Positions 50,336 to 60,034 of a stretch of 64,000 bases of DNA are shown piece after piece (the stretch's first letter is position 1; every line of letters starts with the position of its first letter). Made by a program: the position numbers and the translations under genes. Location of the stretch: contig CM049314.1 in assembly GCA_026874595.1 (NCBI GenBank), positions 3,369,318 through 3,433,317 of the forward strand, read 5' to 3'. Source of the stretch: Sipunculus nudus. Lineage: Eukaryota > Annelida > Sipuncula > Golfingiida > Sipunculidae. The notes below the pieces were generated by a model. That model was not told the DNA's origin. It was given only the letters and a program-made list of their open reading frames with translations, and ran no database searches.

Positions 50336-50918
50336 TGTTTTAGTTTTGTTTACACCTTGCTCACATATTCACATAGGTTGTTAGAAGCATCACACAGTAC
50401 TTTTTTCATACCTCTTCCATATAATTTAAAACTGTTTGCTCGCCATATTTAATATTTCACCACGAAAATCCAAAGTGGTAGCTCAGAATGTATTGATTTT
50501 GTTTTCATGTAGAGAATTTATATATTAAATGGGTATACATGTACTATATGGTGACAGCACAAAGCTGAAGGGTGAAGTGAGCATCATCCTGGTACCTTGT
50601 TATCTATATACCCACCAGATGGCGTTGTTATCATACATTGCCCAGCTGGATTTAAACAAAAAAAATTCTCTCCGACGCAGATTAGAATCGGTGGAACTGG
50701 AACATGATTTATCTGTCAGACATCAACATAACTTTGATCAACATGTGTTTGGTCCACAATTAATTCCACATGAATTTTCGAACAGTAAAACCATTGTCTG
50801 TGTTGAATACAAGAACGTGTTTCCATGGTGGAGGTGGCCATGTAGTCTCAGACTACACTACACTTTTTTGACAATTAAAAAAAAAATTAATAACATGTCT
50901 CAATTTATGTCATTTCAG

Positions 50919-51174
50919 GAGATCATCTTTATCCGAGCATGCAGGTATAACGACAAAATGGGTTCTAAGGGAGGATTGCTTCGCCCAGGGTTTGCATCGC
51001 CAAACACCACCGGTCGAATAAGCAAGTACAATAAACAGATTCCCGCCTTCCAAATAGTTCTCGCGGCCGCCGAGACTAAGAAAATCCACGTGCGGTCAAT
51101 GCGGGATCGTCTGGTCCATGGTCTTCATGGATACGCGTCATGGATGAAACGGAGGTCGGGAAAGATTGCGGTCG
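50919..51174 (+). CDS. Candidate internal exon of an unrecognised gene
   Basis: The acceptor TTTATGTCATTTCAG ends at 50918 and a donor GTATGT lies at 51175. The frame between is open for 85 codons, includes KMGSKGGLLRPGFASP and SMRDRLVHGLHGYASWMKRR, and is richer in GC, especially at third positions, than its surroundings. The frame stays open upstream to 50529, in AT-rich sequence that looks non-coding. I recognise no family. Its end phase (1) does not fit the BOK exon at 62520, so it is unlikely to be an alternative BOK start. Confidence 0.35.
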
Positions 51175-51920
51175 GTATGTATCAAGGTTAAACCATAACA
51201 TAAACATAATTATAAATAATGTTATAATTATGTCTTGTTCTAGAATAATGGAAATAATGTAATGTTCACACCAGAATCTTCAATTTTTCCAAGGCGCAAG
51301 TTTAATGTAGACCACAACGGGACGTTTCATAGATCTGTGTAGCCAGTATTCTTTGAGTTATTTTCCAGACTGTTAAAGTCCTCTGTCGCTGTTTCATATA
51401 TGCTTATAGAGCCCGGGGCCATGTCAGCCACACAACTGGCGATTATACTTTGACAAAACTTTAGTAGAGTCGTCCCGCTTTCGTTTCGAATACAAAGGGG
51501 GCTGTCTTCAAATGGCTTGAAAAGGTTGCGTTATATGAAGATATTTTTCGTTTATATAGAATACATACTATTTAATCTAATACTTGATGACAGACTGGTC
51601 TATTATACCTTGGTAGTTTCGCCAGCAGACTACTATAGACAGACATTGCCTGCCGTAGGCCTCGCTATGATCTTCGTCGTTTGAGAACGGTGCCTTTCAC
51701 CCAAGTCAAACTTGGTGGTACTATGTCGGCTTACTTAAGCTTATTGGAAATACGTCGTAAACTGCCGGTGAACTCGGCTCGGCTGGTGATGGGACGAAAT
51801 GAGGTAGTGGGTTATGCGGGCTAGGCACAATAGTTGCGATATTTATTAATTATTGATTGATTCAGAGACATCACTCCACATTGCTCCATCCAAACAGGAA
51901 GTGATCTCTTTACGTTTTTT
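51175..51920. other. Intergenic stretch, nothing recognised
   Basis: No repeat, exon or RNA gene was identified. Confidence 0.45.
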
Positions 51921-53435
51921 TTTTTAGCTCAGCTGACTGTAAGTCGACTGAGGTATAGGCGCTTTGTCCGTCGTCCGCCCGGCCGTGATTTAGCAGGGCA
52001 TAAATCATAACTGCTGGTCCTAGAAACTTCTCAGTGAACATCCAGGGAGGTCAATAAAAATTCTCCTGGGAAACCTGAAATTAGGCCACTGCGACCTATT
52101 TCCTCCGAGCTATCGGGCTTGAAAATACCCCCAGAATAATAAAAAATTTGATACAAAATGCATGGATTAACACGAATCTTGCCTTGAATATTGACCATAA
52201 CTAGTTTTGTCAGTTCCCGAAAAGTGGTGGCGCCACTTTATTCTTTTATTTTAACGAATATTTTTTCTTTATTTTTTACTATAAAAGGACAACAGTCATG
52301 TCAGTTTCTCAGTCGTGATTACATCTAGTGTCCCAAAACCTGGTGTGTTTATTGATCACAAGTGGATGCCTGTCTATCCATCCGTCCATCCACACAAATT
52401 GGTTTTCCAGATGATAACTCCAGGTTGGATTGACACATGGATTTCAAACTTGACTTAAATATGGCCCACGACTAAAGCAAGAACCTGTATGATTTTTGCG
52501 TCATGAGGTCAAAGGTCAAGGTCACAGGACTCACTTATTTAAAAAAAAATATGGCTGCATTTTAAGCCACCAAGCTCTTCATCCCAAACTCTCGATCTTG
52601 TGCATATAGCTGACTTGCCAGGATGGGGAGCATAAATGAATTCGGGTTCACAAGGTCAAATGTCAAGGTCACAGGGGCCATCAGTTCACAAATTAGTTTC
52701 CAGATGATTATTCCAGTTTAGTTTGACATATTGGTTTCAAACTTATCTGATTATATATGGCTCATCACTAAAGTAAGAACCCTGTCGACTTGGGGGTCTA
52801 AAGGTCAAATGTCATGATCACAGGACCCATTTCTTTAAAAAGAATATGTATTCATATCCAAACTTTTCATATCCAAACTTTTTATCACAAACCTTCCATC
52901 TTCAAGATATTGTTAATCTGCAAATAGGGGAAGATTCTATTCCATTTTGGGTCACAGGGTCAAAGATTAAGGTCACTGGGCCCATCCATTCACAAATTAG
53001 TTAATGGTTGATAATTCTGATTTGGATAGACAGATTGGCTCCAAACTTGATTTATTAATGACCCTTCACTTAAGTAAATTCATTTTGATTTCAGGGTCGA
53101 GAGATCAAAGTTGAAGGTCACAGAAGCCACATACATGTATTTAAAAGACTGTGGATGCACTGTAAATCAAACTTTGTATCCCATAGCTTCCACCTTTCAC
53201 ACATGGCTTACTTACCAAAAGTGAGGAAATCTGTAGATTTTGAGGTTACCTGGTCAGCGGTCAAGGTCACCTTTTTACAATAATCTCAATGCTGCAAGTT
53301 CAAAGATAATAAGTTCTAAGAATTTTGGGTCACAAGGTCATTGGTTAAGGTCACAGGACTTTCATTCTAAAAAAATTCTTTAAAAATATCTTTATAGACA
53401 AATTCAACTGAGCGTCGAGACCCATGGGCCCCTAG
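51921..53435 (+). mobile_element. Helentron-like non-autonomous element, copy D (1.5 kb)
   Basis: It starts TTTTTAGCTCAGCTGACT and ends CAACTGAGCGTCGAGACC, CATGGGCCCCTAG before TTT. The head has CTTTGTCCGTCGTCCGCCC. The interior has GAGGTCAAAGGTCAAGGTCA near 52506 and further weaker AGGTCA clusters. It is closest to copy C by its GTCGAGACCCATGG end. Confidence 0.72.
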
Positions 53436-55929
53436 TTTAACAAATAACTTGCTCAGAGTAACAGACAAACAGTACCACCGACAGACATAGCCTTCCTCTG
53501 CATTTTCTGCATTTTCATTTGCGGAAGTTACAGTAGAAAAAAGTATGAGGAGGGTTATTGGCATAAAACCAGATGCAGAAAGAGAAAAGAAACAAAATGA
53601 CCTAATACAACAACATCCTTGGACATTACTACAAAGCAGAGGCTCTTATACACGGAGAACACTGGAGTGATAGTTCAGACGAGTTAAGATAAGAGAAATG
53701 CAGCGAAACCTCTATAATTTGGTCACCCAGGGAATGGGCCAAACTGCCCATTTTATTAAAGTACCCACCACATGGAGATCTAGAAAGCACATGAATAACT
53801 AGAAAAGCAGTCAGAGAGCGCAGATCTCCGCCAAGGCAGCTCATTACCCCCACATGGCGTTGCCAGAAATGTGTGACAAACACTGCAGGACAGTCACCAA
53901 ACGTTATAGCATACTGACACTGGGCACCATCTAGTGGCAAAAAAAAACTTAACAAGGCAGCTCATCACCCCTTTTTGGCATTGTCAGAAAGCAGCATCTT
54001 TCTTTAAGAAAATCCATAGAACCAGATGGTGATCTGGATCTCGCCAAAAATGTAACAAACCAAAGAACGCAGGCAAAGACATAGCCTCCTATGCGGAGGT
54101 AATAAGGAGAAGACTGGTATATACAGGTGCCCAATTTTACAGAGGTGCCCATTAAGAGACTGACTGAAGTGAAGTCGGCGCTCGAGCCAGTCACACATCT
54201 CAGGAAAATTCGGCCCACACTTGCTCCCTCAGCAACGTTATATAAAGTTTAACAGATTGAGTCGGTTTTGGTTGATCCGAGATATTTAAGGCGAAAATAG
54301 ACGATACTGATAGAGTTGTATGTAGTCTGTATGGGCGGAGGAAACCGGGAAACCAGAGAAAACCACCTGCCATGGACGGACAACTACATCCCACTCTCAC
54401 AGCCCCACCGGGAAGAGGTCCGACTGAATGTCTCAGAAAACTTTAAATGGAAATTATAACCATAACACCGAGTTGTTTAAAGATTGCTGCTTTCGACAAT
54501 CTAAAAAGGACATATTCGGAAGGCCGTTATATTGGAAGGAACACTTTATTTGTAGGTAATTCTGAATTTCATAAAGGCATACCATACCTAATAACTGATA
54601 TTTTGCAGCAAAGTGAGAAACTGAAGAAAATGAATTTACACCAATGCATAGCTGTAGGTTGTGAAGGACCGCCTGTTAAAGGGATATTATGTAGGTGTTT
54701 CACAAAACGAAGTACACGTCCAGCGTGGGCTCTTTATATCATATACATGTACCACGCCTATGTCTAACAACCTGGCCTTATTGTCTCCTTTAATTGACGC
54801 CATAGAACGGCATGCTAATTACCCAGGATATCAGATCCCAGTGACGAAAAGAAACGCGAGTGTTGCTGAAAGGTACCTTGTTTAATGAAATTAAGGGATC
54901 TGGTTGCAGTTCCCCCGTATTTAAATGAAACATATACAGATCGTTCTTTGCTGTTTGATGTGTCACGTAATTGGGAATACAAATTGTCTTCATTAATGTA
55001 AGATGTGACTTGATGAAACCCTTGGTGAAAAGGAAAATATTCAATTCATATTAATGAGGTGACAAAACGCATAGTGAGTACTCACCATATATAGGTGCGA
55101 TTCTTGCATATATTCATACATGGCAGCAGCAACAGACTTGTATTTGGACCACAGACAGAGACACATAGTATAGTCTCGTGTTTACATAACCTGCTCTCTT
55201 CAGCTTGTATCGTCCGCTATCACGTAGGTTTAATTAACGGCCAATTACACACGAAGATGACATCAGGTTGGACTTACTTTCATTTGAAATTAAGCTGCTA
55301 ATTATAAGTTAGAATCAATTAGTGCTGTTGGTAAAGTGTAGCCTCCGACATTCCAAATTCTTCGAGGTTTTCCGATATTTGATGTCTCAATTTTAACACC
55401 AGCGTCTCTTTTAAACAAATTAAACCGCTGAAATTTATGTTAATTTAATACAAATTGAACAGAAATAAAAGCTTTCTTTAAAGTTATAATTGTTCTTACC
55501 TACAGCAATACATTTAAGATTCTAAGCTATAACTTTGGTCAGATGTGTCACATTTTTATTGATCAGCAGAATGAAACTATAGTTCATAGTTCCATAGAAT
55601 AGAGTGGATCGGTATAAGCGCGCATGCGTGTCTATTTTAGTGAACCAGCGGTATTTGTCGGGTAACTCCAAACCAAAATTGACAAGTCCATTGATATAAT
55701 GGTCAGCACGGGCCAGCTGTTATTGAGCTGTAATTAGGCTTAGGAGCCGGCTTGTGTGCTAATAAAATACTACATGGCGTCAAACGTCGTCACGGGCAAC
55801 GGACATCGATGCCAACTATCCCGGTCACCTGAAAAATGAATGTCACACAGAACACACCGGCGGGTACATTTAGCAGTCTCAGTCACACCTGGCTGTGGGG
55901 ACAGTTCGTTCCATCGTTGTTCAACTGAT
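53436..55929. other. Intergenic and BOK upstream region with dispersed-repeat words
   Basis: Around 53830-54100, AAGGCAGCTCATTACCCCCA and AAGGCAGCTCATCACCCCT recur 125 bases apart; GGAGGAAACCGGGAAACC at 54337 also looks repeat-derived. A 106-codon plus-strand frame at 54447 has no recognisable domain. No gene is supported before BOK. Confidence 0.4.
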
Positions 55930-55965
55930 ATGGTAGTCACTGTGGTTATAAGGGGTGTGATTTAA
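55930..55965 (+). promoter_or_regulatory. Possible upstream ORF in the BOK leader
   Basis: An ATG at 55930 opens 11 codons closed by TAA at 55963, out of frame with and eight bases before the BOK start. It matters only if the transcript starts upstream of it, which cannot be seen here. Confidence 0.3.
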
Positions 55966-55972
55966 AAACACA

Positions 55973-56121
55973 ATGGAAGATCAAGTAGCAGAAAATAGTG
56001 TTGATAAACAACCAACATTTTTTCGTCGGATTCTTTCAGGTCTCCATCTTGCCAAAGAGCCGAGTAGTACAAACATCATGCAGCAAGGGCGGGTCATGGT
56101 CAGAGAGTACATACTGAGTCG
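55973..56121 (+). CDS. BOK: BOK coding exon 1
   Basis: ATG at 55973 has a strong context (A at -3, G at +4). The 149 bases give 49 codons plus two bases: MEDQVAENSVDKQPTFFRRI, LSGLHLAKEPSSTNIMQQGR, VMVREYILS and the split arginine. The donor is CG|GTAAGT at 56122. Assignment rests on VREYILSR|LRRAG across the junction matching BOK and on exact phase agreement with the next exon. The first 40 residues are not conserved with vertebrate BOK as far as I can tell. The last 59 bases are the founder of the downstream array. Confidence 0.8.
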
Positions 56122-59100
56122 GTAAGTACAAACATCATGCAGCAAGGGCGGGTCATGGTCAGAGAGTACATACTGAGTCGGTAAGTACAAACATCATGCA
56201 GCAAGGGCGGGTCATGGTCAGAGAGTACATACTGAGTCGGTAAGTACAAACATCATGCAGCAAGGGCGGGTCATGGTCAGAGAGTACATACTGAGTCGGT
56301 AAGTACAAACATCATGCAGCAAGGGCGGGTCATGGTCAGAGAGTACATACTGAGTCGGTAAGTACAAACATCATGCAGCAAGGGCGGGTCATGGTCAGAG
56401 AGTACATACTGAGTCGGTAAGTACAAACATCATGCAGCAAGGGCGGGTCATGGTCAGAGAGTACATACTGAGTCGGTAAGTACAAACATCATGCAGCAAG
56501 GGCGGGTCATGGTCAGAGAGTACATACTGAGTCGGTAAGTACAAACATCATGCAGCAAGGGCGGGTCATGGTCAGAGAGTACATACTGAGTCGGTAAGTA
56601 CAAACATCATGCAGCAAAGGCGGGTCATGGTCAGAGAGTACATACTGAGTCGGTAAGTACAAACATCATGCAGCAAGGGCGGGTCATGGTCAGAGAGTAC
56701 ATACTGAGTCGGTAAGTACAAACATCATGCAGCAAGGGCGGGTCATGGTCAGAGAGTACATACTGAGTCGGTAAGTACAAACATCATGCAGCAAGGGCGG
56801 GTCATGGTCAGAGAGTACATACTGAGTCGGTAAGTACAAACATCATGCAGCAAGGGCGGGTCATGGTCAGAGAGTACATACTGAGTCGGTAAGTACAAAC
56901 ATCATGCAGCAAGGGCGGGTCATGGTCAGAGAGTACATACTGAGTCGGTAAGTACAAACATCATGCAGCAAGGGCGGGTCATGGTCAGAGAGTACATACT
57001 GAGTCGGTAAGTACAAACATCATGCAGCAAGGGCGGGTCATGGTCAGAGAGTACATACTGAGTCGGTAAGTACAAACATCATGCAGCAAGGGCGGGTCAT
57101 GGTCAGAGAGTACATACTGAGTCGGTAAGTACAAACATCATGCAGCAAGGGCGGGTCATGGTCAGAGAGTACATACTGAGTCGGTAAGTACAAACATCAT
57201 GCAGCAAGGGCGGGTCATGGTCAGAGAGTACATACTGAGTCGGTAAGTACAAACATCATGCAGCAAGGGCGGGTCATGGTCAGAGAGTACATACTGAGTC
57301 GGTAAGTACAAACATCATGCAGCAAGGGCGGGTCATGGTCAGAGAGTACATACTGAGTCGGTAAGTACAAACATCATGCAGCAAGGGCGGGTCATGGTCA
57401 GAGAGTACATACTGAGTCGGTAAGTACAAACATCATGCAGCAAGGGCGGGTCATGGTCAGAGAGTACATACTGAGTCGGTAAGTACAAACATCATGCAGC
57501 AAGGGCGGGTCATGGTCAGAGAGTACATACTGAGTCGGTAAGTACAAACATCATGCAGCAAGGGCGGGTCATGGTCAGAGAGTACATACTGAGTCGGTAG
57601 GTACAAACATCATGCAGCAAGGGCGGGTCATGGTCAGAGAGTACATACTCGGTCGGTAAGTACAAACATCATGCAGCAAGGGCGGGTCATGGTCAGAGAG
57701 TACATACTGAGTCGGTAAGTACAAACATCATGCAGCAAGGGCGGGTCATGGTCAGAGAGTACATACTGAGTCGGTAAGTACAAACATCATGCAGCAAGGG
57801 CGGGTCATGGTCAGAGAGTACATACTGAGTCGGTAAGTACAAACATCATGCAGCAAGGGCGGGTCATGGTCAGAGAGTACATACTGAGTCGGTAAGTACA
57901 AACATCATGCAGCAAGGGCGGGTCATGGTCAGAGAGTACATACTGAGTCGGTAAGTACAAACATCATGCAGCAAGGGCGGGTCATGGTCAGAGAGTACAT
58001 ACTGAGTCGGTAAGTACAAACATCATGCAGCAAGGGCGGGTCATGGTCAGAGAGTACATACTGAGTCGGTAAGTACAAACATCATGCAGCAAGGGCGGGT
58101 CATGGTCAGAGAGTACATACTGAGTCGGTAAGTACAAACATCATGCAGCAAGGGCGGGTCATGGTCAGAGAGTACATACTGAGTCGGTAAGTACAAACAT
58201 CATGCAGCAAGGGCGGGTCATGGTCAGAGAGTACATACTGAGTCGGTAAGTACAAACATCATGCAGCAAGGGCGGGTCATGGTCAGAGAGTACATACTGA
58301 GTCGGTAAGTACAAACATCATGCAGCAAGGGCGGGTCATGGTCAGAGAGTACATACTGAGTCGGTAAGTACAAACATCATGCAGCAAGGGCGGGTCATGG
58401 TCAGAGAGTACATACTCGGTCGGTAAGTACAAACATCATGCAGCAAGGGCGGGTCATGGTCAGAGAGTACATACTGAGTCGGTAAGTACAAACATCATGC
58501 AGCAAGGGCGGGTCATGGTCAGAGAGTACATACTGAGTCGGTAAGTACAAACATCATGCAGCAAGGGCGGGTCATGGTCAGAGAGTACATACTGAGTCGG
58601 TAAGTACAAACATCATGCAGCAAGGGCGGGTCATGGTCAGAGAGTACATACTGAGTCGGTAAGTACAAACATCATGCAGCAAGGGCGGGTCATGGTCAGA
58701 GAGTACATACTGAGTCGGTAAGTACAAACTAACTGCTGCACAAGGGACACACCATCTGCAATATTCATGTTTAATGTTTCAAAGTAGTATATGATTTATC
58801 ATTTGGTTTAGTAAATATGTTTATCGGTTTTATTCAAAATCCATTATATATATACATACATTACTGGTAGTCTGGTATAAGGGGCGAATAACATTTACCA
58901 TTCATGCTTCTTTTTATGTACACCTTTTCTTGGTATACTGATAAACAAATAAAAATAGGGATTAGATAGCATACATTAAGAGAAAAAAGGCCTCTTTTCT
59001 TGTTTTTCTTTCGCGTATTATTAAATTCTTAGTTTGTCTCCGTTATCATACTCGGTGTAGTGTGTCTTTGATACTGGTACATTAATATGTGATACTTTAG

Positions 59101-59238
59101 AGAACGATGAGTTTTTATCAAACTTAATAAACGAAATTACTTTTCACAAATAAGCATCCTGTTGTTGTTGCAAAGAAGTAGAATTATATTATTTTCAAAT
59201 AATCGAAAAGTTTATGCTTAGTGAAGCAACGGGTATTT

Positions 59239-59295
<57 letters not shown>

Positions 59296-59962
59296 AAGCA
59301 GCAGCTCAAAACACTTTCGGTATGTTTGGTATGTGCTGTGATAACGTGACATAAATAAGGCGTCCATAAATATTTGGTGCGACACGGTTGGTTACACATG
59401 GCGGCCGATACCAGAACAAGGCAAAAACTACCGAAATAAGCAATCCATCATGCCGTGTGTATGTATATCTATTACTCCCTCTACAAGCACAGAGCTTGCT
59501 CTTTGATTGGTTAGAGCCTCCCTCGTATTTACCGCCTTTGTACCTCTTATGTGTAAATGTAAAATAAGAAGAGGGCACTAAAAGAGCGCATATATCTCTG
59601 CAAACTAGGGATTTGAATTCAGATCCGCCCAGATTACAGCTAAGTAGTTGATTCCTCAAGACTGACCTGTTTAAATAAATTCCGGCGACCAGTTGTCACC
59701 AGCAGATGTATTTTTATTCTGCGTGGAGACGTCAGATAGGTGTACAAATAAGGAAATGGTGTGCATCCGCGTATTTACCCAGATTATTACAAAATTATAA
59801 TTGTCCCTGTTTTTTTCATGAATTTTCTTTCATATTCATCATTTAATTTTTATCTTGTGTGTCGAGGGATAAATAAACAAATGAAACAGTGAGAGAACGT
59901 CCGTCTAGCTGTAACAAACTCCTATAACATAACGGTATAATCTTATGAATAATATTAGCCAG

Positions 59963-60034
<72 letters not shown>

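Noticed and set aside
50529-50918. Upstream half of the 220-codon frame as coding
   Set aside because: It is AT-rich with non-coding-like composition and is followed by a good splice acceptor; openness over 130 codons is possible by chance here. Only the part after 50918 looks exon-like.
54447-54885. 106- and 74-codon plus-strand frames
   Set aside because: No domain, no splice support and overlapping frames in the same DNA; consistent with chance.
56063-58729. CRISPR array or satellite of bacterial type
   Set aside because: Units are contiguous and identical with no spacers, and the founder unit is part of a eukaryotic coding exon.
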